From: Streptomyces griseocarneus
Lineage (GTDB): Bacteria > Actinomycetota > Actinomycetes > Streptomycetales > Streptomycetaceae
Assembly: GCA_003674045.1 (NCBI GenBank)
Contig: PENC01000002.1
Span: 62,001-126,000, forward strand
Length of the DNA stretch: 64,000 nt
Direction of reading: 5' to 3'
The notes below the pieces were generated by a model. That model did no database searches, was not told where the DNA came from, and saw only the letters and a program-made list of their open reading frames with translations. The position numbers and the translations under genes are program-made. This document shows positions 36,553 through 46,216 of this stretch, in pieces (the first letter of the stretch is position 1; every line of letters begins with the position of its first letter).

Positions 36553-37233
36553 ATGTCAGCCGAAGCCGGGCGGAGGCCGTCGCTGCCGGTGCTCCCCTAT
36601 CGCAAGCCCACCCGAGGGCGGGACTACTGGGTGCTGGACGACGTGCTGCCCGGGGTGGACGCCGTACGGGCGCGCTGCCTCGCCAAGGACGACTGGGTCG
36701 AGGGATATCCGCACAAGCCCGAGAGCTGGCCCGGGCTGCGGGCCATGCCGGGGCTGGAGCCCGCGGAGCTGGAGCACGTCGAGCGGCTGGTGCGCAAGGC
36801 CACCGGGGCGCGGCGCATCTGGAAGGAGACGGCGCCCGGCGGCGGGACCCTGAACCACAACTGCGTCCAGGTCGTCGGCGCGGGCGAGAGCGAGCCCCGC
36901 CCGCACACCGACTCCCGCGCGCTCTGCCGCTACGCCGCCGTGCTCTACCTCAACCCCGGCGTGCCCAAGGACTGCGGGACCAGCTTCTACCGGCAGCAGC
37001 TGCCCGACGGCAGGCTCGGCGGCAACATGGTGGCGGCACCGCACAACAACCTGGTGGACGCCCTGGGCACACGGTTCGTCCCGCCGGACTCCTTCACCGA
37101 GGACGTGCGCGTCCCGCACCGCTACAACCGGCTGCTTCTTTACACGGCCAACATGATGCACAGCGCTACCGCGTATTGCGGCAGCACGCTGGAGGAGAAG
37201 CGCATGACGGCGGTTTTCTTCTGGATGGCGTGA
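36553..37233 (+). CDS. DUF6445 family protein (2OG-Fe(II) oxygenase-like)
   Basis: 226 residues. A jelly-roll dioxygenase-like core is suggested by RPHTDSRALCRYAAVLYLNP (HxD at about 117-119) and a late NRLLLYTANMMHSATAYCG with the second His (about 202). Together they resemble the 2-His-1-carboxylate facial triad, and the family is called DUF6445 from memory. Substrate unknown. ATG at 36553 is the first plausible start, without a strong ribosome site. Divergent from the SMR operator; the agmatine deiminase gene follows 67 bp downstream. Confidence 0.7.
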   Translation: MSAEAGRRPSLPVLPYRKPTRGRDYWVLDDVLPGVDAVRARCLAKDDWVEGYPHKPESWPGLRAMPGLEPAELEHVERLVRKATGARRIWKETAPGGGTLNHNCVQVVGAGESEPRPHTDSRALCRYAAVLYLNPGVPKDCGTSFYRQQLPDGRLGGNMVAAPHNNLVDALGTRFVPPDSFTEDVRVPHRYNRLLLYTANMMHSATAYCGSTLEEKRMTAVFFWMA

Positions 37234-37300
37234 GCGCTCCGCTGGGTGGGCAGTTCTTCGGCTGCGGGCCGGTGGGGCGCCCCGATGACACCATGACCGC

Positions 37301-38311
37301 ATGAACCACATGCCGCACGAGTCGCTCCCCCACGCGCGGACCTTCATGGGGTGGCCGCCCGCCGACTCCGTCTGGGGGCCGTACACCGCCGACGTACGGC
37401 GCGACATCACCGCGGTCGCCCGCACCATCGCCGAGTACGAGCCCGTGGTGCTGCTCGCCGCGCCCGAGGACGCCGAGCGGGCGCGCAAGGCGTGCCGCGG
37501 TGCCGTCGAGGTCGTCGCCGTCCCGGTCGACGACCTGTGGCTGCGGGACTCGGGACCGGTCTTCGTCACCGCGCCGGACGGCACGCTCGCGGGCGTCGAC
37601 CTCCGGTTCAACGGCTGGGGCGGCAAGCAGGAGCACTCCCGCGACGGCCTGGTGGCCCGGCGGCTGCTGGAGGAGTACGCGGTGCCCCGGATCGAGGCAC
37701 CCCTCGTCGCGGAGGGCGGGTCGCTGGAGACCGACGGGGACGGCACCCTGCTGGTCACCGAGAGCTCCCTGGTCAACGACAACCGCAACCCCGGCCGCTC
37801 CCGCGACGCCCTGGAGAACGACCTGAAGAACCTGCTGGGCGTGGCCAAGGTGATCTGGCTGGAGGGTGTGCGGGACCAGGACATCACCGACTGCCACGTC
37901 GACGCCCTGGCCCGCTTCGCGGCCCCCGGCACCGTCGTCCTCGGCAGCCCGCCCCCGGGCACCGGACCCGACGTCTGGACCCGTGTGTACGAGCAGGCCC
38001 GCGCGGTCCTGGAGGGCGCCACCGACGCCCGTGGCCGGACCCTGGAGATCGTCGAGCTGCCCGAGGCCGACCCCGCCGGGCTCGGCGAGCGCGGCGAGGA
38101 CTTCCTCGGCTCCTACGTCAACTACTACGTGGCCGACGGCGCCGTGATCATGCCCCGCTTCGGCGACCGCCGCTCCGACGAGCGGGCCGCGGCGATCCTG
38201 CGGTACCTTCACCCCGGCCGTGACGTCCGCCCTGTGGAGATCCACACCCTCGCCGAGGGCGGCGGCGGCATCCACTGCGCCACGCAGCAGCAGCCCGCCG
38301 CCCGGCCGTAG
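37301..38311 (+). CDS. Agmatine deiminase family protein (peptidyl-arginine deiminase superfamily)
   Basis: 336 residues of the guanidine-modifying fold. Motifs include ARTFMGWPPADSVWG (about 12-26), DDLWLRDSGPVFV with the substrate Asp (about 77-89), EGGSLETDGDGTLLVTE, DCHVDALARF with catalytic His (about 196-205) and GGGIHCATQQQP with the nucleophile Cys at about 326. Agmatine deiminases hydrolyse agmatine to N-carbamoylputrescine in polyamine catabolism. Length and motifs are complete, so activity is likely. The substrate could be another guanidino compound. Confidence 0.88.
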   Translation: MNHMPHESLPHARTFMGWPPADSVWGPYTADVRRDITAVARTIAEYEPVVLLAAPEDAERARKACRGAVEVVAVPVDDLWLRDSGPVFVTAPDGTLAGVDLRFNGWGGKQEHSRDGLVARRLLEEYAVPRIEAPLVAEGGSLETDGDGTLLVTESSLVNDNRNPGRSRDALENDLKNLLGVAKVIWLEGVRDQDITDCHVDALARFAAPGTVVLGSPPPGTGPDVWTRVYEQARAVLEGATDARGRTLEIVELPEADPAGLGERGEDFLGSYVNYYVADGAVIMPRFGDRRSDERAAAILRYLHPGRDVRPVEIHTLAEGGGGIHCATQQQPAARP

Positions 38312-38350
38312 GGCCGGGAGACGGGCTGCCGACTGCGAGAAAGCGGGAGC

Positions 38351-38692
38351 TCAGACGTTGAAGCCGAGCGCCCGGAGCTGCTCGCGGCCCTCGTCCGTGA
38401 TCTTGTCCGGGCCCCACGGCGGCATCCAGACCCAGTTGATCCGGAGCTCGTTGACGATGCCGTCGGTGGCCGACCGCGCCTGGTCCTCGATCACATCGGT
38501 CAGCGGGCAGGCCGCCGACGTCAGCGTCATGTCGAGGGTGGCGATGTTGGCGTCGTCGATGTGAATGCCGTAGATGAGGCCGAGGTTGACGACGTCGATA
38601 CCCAGCTCGGGGTCGACCACGTCGTACAGCGCCTCGCGGACCTCCTCCTCGGTGGCCGGCTTGGTGGTCGTCACGTCCACGTTGTCACTCAT
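38351..38692 (-). CDS. sufT: Iron-sulfur cluster assembly protein SufT-like (DUF59/MIP18 family)
   Basis: 113 residues of the DUF59 (MIP18) family: REALYDVVDPELGIDVVNLGLIYG (about 18-41), then LDMTLTSAACPLTDVIEDQ with the reactive Cys at about 62. The C-terminal WVWMPPWGPDKITDEGREQLRALGF tail, in parts, is usual in suf clusters. It assists maturation of Fe-S proteins. ATG at 38692 overlaps the SufU stop by 4 bp. Last gene of the suf operon. Confidence 0.9.
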   Translation of the reverse strand: MSDNVDVTTTKPATEEEVREALYDVVDPELGIDVVNLGLIYGIHIDDANIATLDMTLTSAACPLTDVIEDQARSATDGIVNELRINWVWMPPWGPDKITDEGREQLRALGFNV

Positions 38693-39144
38693 GCGGTCTT
38701 CCCTTCGGACAGCGCCTTCGCCGTCGCGTCCTTCCACGCCATCCAGCTGAGCAGCGCGCACTTCACCCGCGCCGGGTACTTGGAGACACCGGCGAACGCG
38801 ACCGCGTCCTCCAGCACCTCCTCCATCGCGTCGTCCGGCTCGACCCGGCCCTTGGACTGCATCAGCTCCAGGAAGGTCTCCTGGATCCGCTGGGCCTCGG
38901 TGAGGTCCTTGCCGACCAGCAGCTCGTTGAGCACGGAGGCGCTCGCCTGGCTGATGGAGCAGCCCTGGCCCTCGTACGAGACATCTTCGATCGTCTCGCC
39001 GGAGAGCCGCACCCGCACCGTGATCTCGTCGCCGCACGTCGGGTTGACGTGGTGCGCCTCGGCGTCACCCTGACGCAAGCCCCGGCCGTGCGGGTGCTTG
39101 TAGTGATCCAGGATGACGTCCTGGTACATCGAATCAAGCTTCAC
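38689..39144 (-). CDS. sufU: Fe-S cluster assembly sulfur-transfer protein SufU
   Basis: 151 residues, zinc-dependent SufU type. Cys37 and Asp39 (TCGDE), Cys62 (GQGCSISQAS) and Cys129 (VKCALLSW) are the zinc ligands and sulfur-acceptor residues. The 18-21 residue insertion between Cys62 and the last Cys distinguishes SufU from IscU. It takes sulfur from SufS and passes it to the SufBCD scaffold. GTG at 39144, 17 bp after sufS; overlaps sufT at its end. Confidence 0.94.
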   Translation of the reverse strand: MKLDSMYQDVILDHYKHPHGRGLRQGDAEAHHVNPTCGDEITVRVRLSGETIEDVSYEGQGCSISQASASVLNELLVGKDLTEAQRIQETFLELMQSKGRVEPDDAMEEVLEDAVAFAGVSKYPARVKCALLSWMAWKDATAKALSEGKTA

Positions 39145-39161
39145 AGTCAGCAGCCCTCGCG

Positions 39162-40418
39162 TCAGCCGAAGAAGTTCCGGACGTGCTCCAGGCCCTCGAC
39201 CAGGGCATCGACCTCGCCGGGCGTGGAGTACAGATAGAACGACGCCCGGGTGGTCGCGGGAATTCCGTACCGCAGGCAGACGGGCCGCGCGCAGTGGTGG
39301 CCCACCCGCACCGCGATGCCCTGCTCGTCGAGCACCTGGCCCACGTCGTGGGGGTGGATGTCACCGAGCGTGAAGGAGATCGTCGCCCCGCGGTCCTCGG
39401 CCGTGGTCGGGCCGATGAGCCGCAGGTCGGGCACCTCCTGGAGCCTGCGCACCGCGTACTCGGTGATCGCGTGCTCGTGGCGGGCGATGTTCTCCATGCC
39501 GATCGAGGTGAGGTAGTCCACCGCGGCGCCGAGGCCGACGGCCTGGGCGATCGGGGGCGTACCGGCCTCGAACTTGTGCGGCGCGGGAGCGTAGGTCGAG
39601 GAGTGCATCGAGACGGTCTCGATCATCTCGCCGCCGCCGAGGAAGGGCGGGAGGTCCTCCAGGAGCTCCTGGCGGCCCCACAGCACGCCGATGCCCGTCG
39701 GGGCGCACATCTTGTGGCCGGTGAAGGCCACGAAGTCGGCCTGGAGCGCCTGGACGTCCAGCGGCATGTGCGGCGCGGCCTGGGAGGCGTCGACGACGAC
39801 GAGCGCGCCGACCTCCTGGGCCCGGCGGACGATCGCCTCGACCGGATTGACCGTGCCCATGATGTTGGAGACCAGCACGAACGAGACGACCTTGGTCTTC
39901 TCGGTGATGATCTCGTCGATGTTGGACAGGTCCAGGCGGCCGTCGTCGGTGAGGCCGAACCACTTCAGCTTCGCGCCCGTGCGCTGCGAGAGCAGCTGCC
40001 ACGGCACGATGTTGGAGTGGTGCTCCATCTCCGTGATGACGATCTCGGTGTCGTGGTCCACGCGGTAGGGCTCGTCGGCCCAGCCCAGCATGTTGGCCAC
40101 GAGGTTGAGCGACTCGGAGGCGTTCTTGGTGAAGATCACCTCGTCGCGGCTGGGCGCGTTGACGAACGCCGCGACCTTGTCACGGGCGCCCTCGTAGAGC
40201 GCCGTGGCCTCCTCGGCGATCGTGTACACGCCGCGGTGGACGTTGGCGTTGTGCTGCTCGTAGTACGCGCTGAGGGCGTCGAGGACCTGGCGCGGCTTCT
40301 GGGAAGTGGCCGCGGAGTCCAGGTACACGATCTTCTTGCCGTCGTGGACCGTGCGGTCCAGCAGCGGGAAGTCCTTGCGGATCGCCTCGGTGTCGAGGAG
40401 CCCCGGCAGTATCGTCAC
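39162..40418 (-). CDS. sufS: Cysteine desulfurase SufS
   Basis: 418 residues, group II cysteine desulfurase. Cofactor and active-site positions: ITEMEHHSNIVPW (about 128-140), PLP lysine Lys236 in AFTGHKMCAPTGIGVLWG, and the persulfide Cys376 in RVGHHCARP. Supplies sulfane sulfur from L-cysteine to SufU. GTG at 40418, 4 bp after sufC. Confidence 0.96.
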   Translation of the reverse strand: MTILPGLLDTEAIRKDFPLLDRTVHDGKKIVYLDSAATSQKPRQVLDALSAYYEQHNANVHRGVYTIAEEATALYEGARDKVAAFVNAPSRDEVIFTKNASESLNLVANMLGWADEPYRVDHDTEIVITEMEHHSNIVPWQLLSQRTGAKLKWFGLTDDGRLDLSNIDEIITEKTKVVSFVLVSNIMGTVNPVEAIVRRAQEVGALVVVDASQAAPHMPLDVQALQADFVAFTGHKMCAPTGIGVLWGRQELLEDLPPFLGGGEMIETVSMHSSTYAPAPHKFEAGTPPIAQAVGLGAAVDYLTSIGMENIARHEHAITEYAVRRLQEVPDLRLIGPTTAEDRGATISFTLGDIHPHDVGQVLDEQGIAVRVGHHCARPVCLRYGIPATTRASFYLYSTPGEVDALVEGLEHVRNFFG

Positions 40419-40422
40419 GCGG

Positions 40423-41181
40423 TTACGCCCCCTTCGTCTGGTAGGCCTCGTAGCCCTCGTTCTCCAGCTTGTCGGCGAGCTCGGCGCCGCCGGACTCGAC
40501 GATGCGGCCGCCGGAGAAGACGTGCACGAAGTCGGGCTCGATGTACCGCAGGATGCGCGTGTAGTGGGTGATCAGCAGGGTGCCCACCTCGCCGGTCTCG
40601 CGGACGCGGTTGACGCCCTCGGAGACCTGGCGCAGCGCGTCCACGTCGAGGCCGGAGTCGGTCTCGTCCAGGATCGCGATCTTCGGCTTGAGGAGCTCGA
40701 GCTGGAGGATCTCGTGGCGCTTCTTCTCACCGCCGGAGAAGCCCTCGTTGACGTTGCGCTCGGCGAAGGCCGGGTCCATGTTGAGGCGCTCCATGGCCTC
40801 CTTGACCTCCTTCACCCAGGTACGCAGCTTCGGGGCCTCGCCGCGGATGGCGGTGGCGGAGGTGCGCAGGAAGTTGGAGACCGAGACACCGGGGACCTCG
40901 ACCGGGTACTGCATGGCGAGGAAGACACCGGCGCGGGCGCGCTCGTCGACGGACATCGCGAGGACGTCCTCGCCGTCGAGGGTGACGGTGCCGCCGGTGA
41001 CGGTGTACTTGGGGTGACCGGCCAGGGAGTAGGCCAGGGTGGACTTGCCGGAGCCGTTGGGGCCCATGATGGCGTGGGTCTCGCCCTGCTTCACGGTCAG
41101 GTCGACGCCGCGCAGGATCTCCCGCGGGCCGTTCTCGGCCTCGACGGAGACGTGCAGGTCGTGGATCTCAAGCGTTGCCAT
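40423..41181 (-). CDS. sufC: Fe-S cluster assembly ATPase SufC
   Basis: 252 residues, single ABC ATPase of the SufBCD scaffold. Walker A MGPNGSGKSTLAYSL (about 38-52), the unusual signature FSGGEKKRHEILQLEL and Walker B IAILDETDSGLDVDAL are all intact. It energises cluster assembly with SufB and SufD in the cytoplasm. ATG at 41181, 7 bp after the Rieske gene. Confidence 0.96.
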   Translation of the reverse strand: MATLEIHDLHVSVEAENGPREILRGVDLTVKQGETHAIMGPNGSGKSTLAYSLAGHPKYTVTGGTVTLDGEDVLAMSVDERARAGVFLAMQYPVEVPGVSVSNFLRTSATAIRGEAPKLRTWVKEVKEAMERLNMDPAFAERNVNEGFSGGEKKRHEILQLELLKPKIAILDETDSGLDVDALRQVSEGVNRVRETGEVGTLLITHYTRILRYIEPDFVHVFSGGRIVESGGAELADKLENEGYEAYQTKGA

Positions 41182-41188
41182 GGGGAAC

Positions 41189-41509
41189 TCAGGACTCCTG
41201 GGTGACGGAGACGAGCACGTCGTCCCCTTCGATCTTGACGGGGTAAACGGGGACGGGACGCGTGGCGGGCAGGCCCGAGGGCTTGCCGGTGCGCAGGTCG
41301 AAGCTGGAGCCGTGCAGCCAGCACTCGATGGCGCAGTCCTCCACCTCGCCCTCGGACAGCGAGACGTTCGCGTGCGAGCAGATGTCGTTGATCGCGAACA
41401 CCTCGCCCTCGGTGCGGACGAGGGAGACCGGCGTGCCGTCGATCTCGACCCGCTTGGGGGTGTCCTCCTCCAGCTCGCTCAGGGCGGCCACCTTCACGAA
41501 CACGCTCAT
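41189..41509 (-). CDS. Rieske [2Fe-2S] ferredoxin-like protein within the suf operon
   Basis: 106 residues, small soluble Rieske ferredoxin. Cluster ligands: Cys44-x-His46 (ICSHANVSL) and Cys63-x2-His66 (ECWLHGSSF). It overlaps the sufD stop by 4 bp and lies between sufD and sufC, as in many actinobacteria. An electron-transfer or cluster-carrier role in the Suf pathway is inferred from context. Confidence 0.93.
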   Translation of the reverse strand: MSVFVKVAALSELEEDTPKRVEIDGTPVSLVRTEGEVFAINDICSHANVSLSEGEVEDCAIECWLHGSSFDLRTGKPSGLPATRPVPVYPVKIEGDDVLVSVTQES

Positions 41510-42687
41510 GCGACCGACGCCTCCAGCTCGGCCTCGATCTTGGCGATGAGGCGCTCCTCCAGCTCGGGGATGCCGATCTGCTGGACGAGCTCGGCGAAGA
41601 AGCCGCGCACGACCAGGCGGCGGGCCTCGTGCTCGGGGATGCCGCGGGCCATCAGGTAGAAGAGCTGCTCGTCGTCGAAACGGCCGGTGGCCGAGGCGTG
41701 GCCGGCGCCGGCGATCTCGCCCGTCTCGATCTCCAGGTTGGGCACGGAGTCGACGCGGGCGCCGTCGGTGAGGACGAGGTTGCGGTTGAGCTCGTAGGTG
41801 TCGGTGCCCTCCGCGGCCGCGCGGATGAGCACGTCACCGATCCACACCGCGTGGGCGTTCTCGCCCTGGAGCGCGCCCTTGTAGGCGACGTTCGAGCGGC
41901 AGTGCGGGGTGTCGTGGTCGACGAAGAGACGGTGCTCCTGGTGCTGGCCCTCGTCCGTGAAGTACAGGCCGTACAGCTCGGCGTCGCCGCCGGGGGCGCC
42001 GTAGACCACCCGGGGGTGGATACGGACCAGGTCGCCGCCGAAGGTGACGATCACGGACTTGAAGGAGGCGTCGCGGCCGACCAGCGCGGTGTGCTGGGCG
42101 GCGTGCACGGCGGTGGCGTCCCAGTCCTGGACCGAGACGACGGTGAGCTTGGCGCCGTCGCCGATCAGGTACTCCACGTTGGCGGCGAGGGTGGCGTCGC
42201 CGGTGTGGTCGAGGACGACGACGGCCTCGGCGAAGGCGCCGACCTCGACGACCTGGTGGCCGAAGGCCACGCCGCCCTCACCCTGCACGGAGATCCGCAC
42301 GGGCTCGGAGAGCACCGTCTCCTTGGGGATCGAGACGACCGAGGCCTTCTCGAAGGAGCTGTACGCCTGGGCGGCGACACGGTCGACCGGCGCGCCCGCG
42401 CGGCCGAGGCGGGCGTCGTCCCGGCCGACGGTCTCGACGGTGACGCCCGCGGGGGCGCTCACCTCGACCTTGACGCCCGCGCCGCCGGCCACGGCGGTGC
42501 CGTCGTGCAGCCCGCGGAGGCGCTCCAGCGGGGTGAACCGCCACTCCTCCTCGCGGCCGTGCGGCACGGGGAAGTCCGCGACGTCGAACGACTCGCGGGC
42601 GGAGTAGCGGGACTCGATGGGCTGCTGGGCCCCGCCCACCTGGATGGCGCCGTCGGTGGTGCTGCCGGCGGGAGTGTTGTCAGCCAT
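41506..42687 (-). CDS. sufD: Fe-S cluster assembly protein SufD
   Basis: 393 residues, SufB/SufD family beta-helix protein. Visible are FPVPHGREEEWRFTPLERL near the N-terminus, DHDTPHCRSNVAYKGAL (about 269-285) and the C-terminal FDDEQLFYLMARGIPEHEARRLVVRGFF block shared with SufB. Forms the SufBC2D scaffold. ATG at 42687; 65 bp after sufB. Confidence 0.95.
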   Translation of the reverse strand: MADNTPAGSTTDGAIQVGGAQQPIESRYSARESFDVADFPVPHGREEEWRFTPLERLRGLHDGTAVAGGAGVKVEVSAPAGVTVETVGRDDARLGRAGAPVDRVAAQAYSSFEKASVVSIPKETVLSEPVRISVQGEGGVAFGHQVVEVGAFAEAVVVLDHTGDATLAANVEYLIGDGAKLTVVSVQDWDATAVHAAQHTALVGRDASFKSVIVTFGGDLVRIHPRVVYGAPGGDAELYGLYFTDEGQHQEHRLFVDHDTPHCRSNVAYKGALQGENAHAVWIGDVLIRAAAEGTDTYELNRNLVLTDGARVDSVPNLEIETGEIAGAGHASATGRFDDEQLFYLMARGIPEHEARRLVVRGFFAELVQQIGIPELEERLIAKIEAELEASVA

Positions 42688-42752
42688 GGCTGTCGTCGTG
42701 CTCTCTTCCTGTCACAAAAGGGTCGCTGCGGCTGGGGCAAGGGGGCCGGGCG

Positions 42753-44174
42753 TCAGCCGACCGAGCCTTCCATCTGCAGCTCGATCAGCCGGTTGAGCTC
42801 CAGCGCGTACTCCATGGGCAGCTCGCGGGCGATCGGCTCGACGAAGCCGCGCACGATCATGGCCATGGCCTCGTCCTCGGAGAGGCCGCGGCTCATCAGG
42901 TAGAAGAGCTGGTCGTCGCTGACCTTGGAGACGGTCGCCTCGTGGCCCATGGAGACGTCGTCCTCGCGGACGTCGACGTAGGGGTAGGTGTCCGAACGGG
43001 AGATCGTGTCCACCAGCAGCGCGTCGCACAGCACGTTCGACTTCGAGCCGTGGGCGCCCTCACCGATCTCGATCAGACCGCGGTAGGAGGTGCGGCCGCC
43101 GCCTCGCGCCACCGACTTGGAGACGATGTTGGACGAGGTGTTCGGGGCCATGTGGACCATCTTGGCGCCCGCGTCCTGGTGCTGGCCCTGGCCGGAGAAG
43201 GCGATGGAGAGGGTCTCGCCCTTGGCGTGCTCGCCCATCAGGTAGACGGCCGGGTACTTCATCGTCACCTTGGAGCCGATGTTGCCGTCGACCCACTCCA
43301 TGGTCGCGCCCTCGTAGGCCACGGCACGCTTGGTGACCAGGTTGTAGACGTTGTTCGACCAGTTCTGGATGGTCGTGTAGCGGCAGCGGCCGCCCTTCTT
43401 GACGATGATCTCGACCACGGCGCTGTGCAGCGAGTCCGAGGAGTAGATCGGGGCGGTGCAGCCCTCGACGTAGTGGACGTAGGCGTCCTCGTCGACGATG
43501 ATCAGCGTCCGCTCGAACTGGCCCATGTTCTCCGTGTTGATACGGAAGTAGGCCTGCAGCGGGATGTCGACGTGGACACCCTTGGGGACGTAGATGAAGG
43601 AGCCACCGGACCACACGGCGGTGTTCAGCGAGGCGAACTTGTTGTCGCCGACCGGGATCACCGTGCCGAAGTACTCCTGGAAGAGCTCGGGGTGCTCCTT
43701 CAGGGCGGTGTCGGTGTCGAGGAAGATGACGCCCTGCGCCTCCAGGTCCTCACGGATCTGGTGGTAGACGACCTCCGACTCGTACTGGGCGGCGACACCG
43801 GCGACGAGGCGCTGCTTCTCGGCCTCCGGGATGCCCAGCTTGTCGTAGGTGTTCTTGATGTCCTCGGGCAGCTCCTCCCAGGAGGCCGCGGCCTTCTCGG
43901 TGGAGCGCACGAAGTACTTGATGTTGTCGAAGTCGATGCCGGAGAGGTCCGAGCCCCAGGTCGGCATGGGCTTCTTGCCGAAGAGCTTCAGGCCCTTCAG
44001 ACGCAGCTTGAGCATCCACTCCGGCTCGGACTTCTTCGACGAGATGTCGCGGACGACATCCTCGTTGAGGCCGCGCTTGGCCTTGGCACCGGCGTCGTCG
44101 GAGTCGGCCCAGCCGTACTCGTACGTGCCCAGGCCCTCGAGCTCAGGGTGGGCAGTCTCCGTGGGGAGAGTCAT
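42753..44174 (-). CDS. sufB: Fe-S cluster assembly protein SufB
   Basis: 473 residues. Family blocks include [17 protein letters not shown] (about 48-64), [32 protein letters not shown] with the conserved Cys, [18 protein letters not shown] and the terminal [17 protein letters not shown]. It is the main cluster-building subunit of SufBC2D. No intein interrupts it, unlike mycobacterial SufB. ATG at 44174 overlaps the sufR stop; GGAGG lies upstream. Confidence 0.96.
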   Translation of the reverse strand: MTLPTETAHPELEGLGTYEYGWADSDDAGAKAKRGLNEDVVRDISSKKSEPEWMLKLRLKGLKLFGKKPMPTWGSDLSGIDFDNIKYFVRSTEKAAASWEELPEDIKNTYDKLGIPEAEKQRLVAGVAAQYESEVVYHQIREDLEAQGVIFLDTDTALKEHPELFQEYFGTVIPVGDNKFASLNTAVWSGGSFIYVPKGVHVDIPLQAYFRINTENMGQFERTLIIVDEDAYVHYVEGCTAPIYSSDSLHSAVVEIIVKKGGRCRYTTIQNWSNNVYNLVTKRAVAYEGATMEWVDGNIGSKVTMKYPAVYLMGEHAKGETLSIAFSGQGQHQDAGAKMVHMAPNTSSNIVSKSVARGGGRTSYRGLIEIGEGAHGSKSNVLCDALLVDTISRSDTYPYVDVREDDVSMGHEATVSKVSDDQLFYLMSRGLSEDEAMAMIVRGFVEPIARELPMEYALELNRLIELQMEGSVG

Positions 44175-44980
44175 GCGGGGTTCCTCCCGGCCGTGCTGGC
44201 GGATGCTGTGGTGGTCTTGGTGGTGCGCCGCTTCTCGCTGCGCGGAATGAACGTCGTGCACACTCCGTCGCCGTGGGCGATGGTGGCAAGACGCTGCACA
44301 TGGGTCCCGAGCAGGCGGGAGAAGACCTCGGTCTCCGCCTCGCACAGCTGCGGGAACTGCTCGGCGACATGGGCGACCGGGCAGTGGTGCTGGCAGAGCT
44401 GTTCGCCGACCGGTGCGCTACGCGCTGTAGCAGCGTACCCGTCCTCGGTCAATGCCCTGGCAAGGGCCTCTGTGCGGGACTCCGGGGCCGCGGCCTCCAG
44501 GGCCCTGCGGTACCCCTCGGCCTGGGCGGCCATCCGGGCGCGGGCGAAGGCGGCGACGGCGGCCTCGCCCATCTCGCCGCCGCCGGCGGCCTGGGCGATC
44601 CAGCGCAGGGCGTCCCCGGCCAGCTTGTCGTAGGCCTGGTCGAAGGCGTCGCGGCCACAGGGGGTCAGCGCGAACGCCTTCGCGGGCCTGCCGCGCGTGC
44701 GCGCGCCGTAGACACGCTTCTCGCGGGGCTCGACGACGCCCTCGGCGACGAGGGTGTCGAGGTGACGGCGGACCGCGGCCTGGGTCAGCTCCAGCCGCAG
44801 GGCCAGCTCCGCCGCCGTGGACGGACCGTGATCGAGGATGGAGCGGACGACGCGGTTGCGCGTGCCGCGCTGCTCGTCGTGGACGCGCTCCTCGTCGCGC
44901 GCGGGCCCGGGCGCAGGCAGGCCCGGCCCGGCGGCCACCCGGGCCACGGGGTCCTGCGGAGCCTCGCTCGCGTATTTCAC
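44171..44980 (-). CDS. sufR: SufR: [Fe-S]-sensing repressor of the suf operon
   Basis: 269 residues. The winged HTH (about 40-105: [46 protein letters not shown]) precedes a sensor region with Cys196, Cys200 and Cys213 ([20 protein letters not shown]), the ligand set of the SufR family. Holo-protein represses and apo-protein derepresses suf under iron limitation or oxidative stress. GTG at 44980; the operator overlaps its first base. First gene of sufR-B-D-Rieske-C-S-U-T. Confidence 0.94.
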   Translation of the reverse strand: MKYASEAPQDPVARVAAGPGLPAPGPARDEERVHDEQRGTRNRVVRSILDHGPSTAAELALRLELTQAAVRRHLDTLVAEGVVEPREKRVYGARTRGRPAKAFALTPCGRDAFDQAYDKLAGDALRWIAQAAGGGEMGEAAVAAFARARMAAQAEGYRRALEAAAPESRTEALARALTEDGYAATARSAPVGEQLCQHHCPVAHVAEQFPQLCEAETEVFSRLLGTHVQRLATIAHGDGVCTTFIPRSEKRRTTKTTTASASTAGRNPA

Positions 44981-44993
44981 AACACCATTGTTG
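44980..44993 (-). promoter_or_regulatory. SufR operator CAAC-N6-GTTG
   Basis: CAACACCATTGTTG is an inverted repeat with 5-bp arms (CAACA/TGTTG). It fits the CAAC-N6-GTTG site reported, from memory, for SufR of S. avermitilis. It abuts the sufR start codon, implying a leaderless or very short-leader transcript and repression by blocking initiation. Confidence 0.85.
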
Positions 44994-45244
44994 CGTAATT
45001 AAGGGGGCCGGAACAAGCCTCGCCCGGACGAACGACGGTGGTCTCGATCACTAAGGGTCACCTAACCGCCACGGTGAAGATCACCGGAGCGGGGCCTCGC
45101 GCAGGCCGGGAAGGAGGCCCGGCGCACACCGGAAAAACCGGCGCAGAACCCCCTCCGGAGCGCCCCGGGCAGCCCTCCGGAGCGCCGCCCCGGCAGCCAC
45201 CCCGGGGCAGCCGCGGACACCCCCGGGTTCGTAGACTTCCCGCC

Positions 45245-46216
45245 ATGCGCAGCGTCTTCCCGGGGCAGAACCCGGTCGGCCCCCCGCCCGCCGGGGGTGA
45301 GCCCGCGGTCGAGATCCGCGGTCTGGTGAAGCGGTACGGGGCGAAGACCGCGGTGGACGGGCTCGACCTGTCCGTGACCCGCGGCTCCCTCACCGCCGTG
45401 CTCGGCCCCAACGGGGCGGGCAAGACCACCACCGTCGAGACCTGCGAGGGCTACCGCCGCCCCGACGCGGGCACCGTGCGGGTGCTCGGCCTCGACCCGG
45501 TCGCCGACTCGGCGGCGCTGCGGCCCCGGATCGGCGTGATGCTGCAGAGCGGGGGCGTCTACGCGGGCGCCCGCGCCGAGGAGATGCTCCGCCACACCGC
45601 CACCCTGCACGCCGAGCCGCTCGATGTCGGCATGCTGATCGAGCGGCTCGGCCTGGAGGGCTGCGGCCGCACGCCCTACCGGCGGCTGTCCGGCGGGCAG
45701 CAGCAGCGCCTCTCCCTCGCGATGGCCGTCGTCGGCCGCCCCGAGCTGGTCTTCCTCGACGAGCCGACCGCGGGGCTCGACCCCCAGGCCCGCCGCGCGA
45801 CCTGGGACCTGGTGCGCGAGCTGCGCCGCGACGGCGTCACCGTCGTGCTGACCACGCACTACATGGACGAGGCGGAGTCCCTGGCGGACGACGTCGCGAT
45901 CATCGACGGCGGCCGGGTCATCGCCCAGGGCAGCCCCGAGGAGCTGTGCCGCGGCGGCGCCGAGAACACGCTCCGCTTCACCGGCCGCCCCGCGCTGGAC
46001 CTCGCCTCCCTCCTGAAGGCCCTGCCCGCCGACAGCGCCGCGGTGGAGCTGACGGCCGGCTCGTACCGGGTCACCGGAAAAGTGGACCCGCAGCTGCTGG
46101 CGACGGTCACCGTGTGGTGCGCGCAGCACGGCGTCATGCCGGACCGCATAGCGGTCGAACGGCACACGCTGGAGGACGTCTTCCTGGAACTGACCGGCAA
46201 GGAGCTGCGCGCATGA
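45245..46216 (+). CDS. ABC transporter ATP-binding protein (ABC-2 exporter)
   Basis: 323 residues. Walker A GPNGAGKTTTVE (about 59-70), Q-loop MLQSGGVYAGA, signature LSGGQQQRLSLAMA (about 146-159) and Walker B LVFLDEPTAGLDPQ (about 166-179), with the H-loop LTTHYMDEAE. A C-terminal regulatory domain follows (about 240-323), ending LEDVFLELTGKELRA. Energises export by the permease encoded downstream; substrate unknown, drug or lipid export being usual for the class. Start ATG at 45245. The stop overlaps the start of a 38-codon ORF created by duplication. Confidence 0.92.
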   Translation: MRSVFPGQNPVGPPPAGGEPAVEIRGLVKRYGAKTAVDGLDLSVTRGSLTAVLGPNGAGKTTTVETCEGYRRPDAGTVRVLGLDPVADSAALRPRIGVMLQSGGVYAGARAEEMLRHTATLHAEPLDVGMLIERLGLEGCGRTPYRRLSGGQQQRLSLAMAVVGRPELVFLDEPTAGLDPQARRATWDLVRELRRDGVTVVLTTHYMDEAESLADDVAIIDGGRVIAQGSPEELCRGGAENTLRFTGRPALDLASLLKALPADSAAVELTAGSYRVTGKVDPQLLATVTVWCAQHGVMPDRIAVERHTLEDVFLELTGKELRA

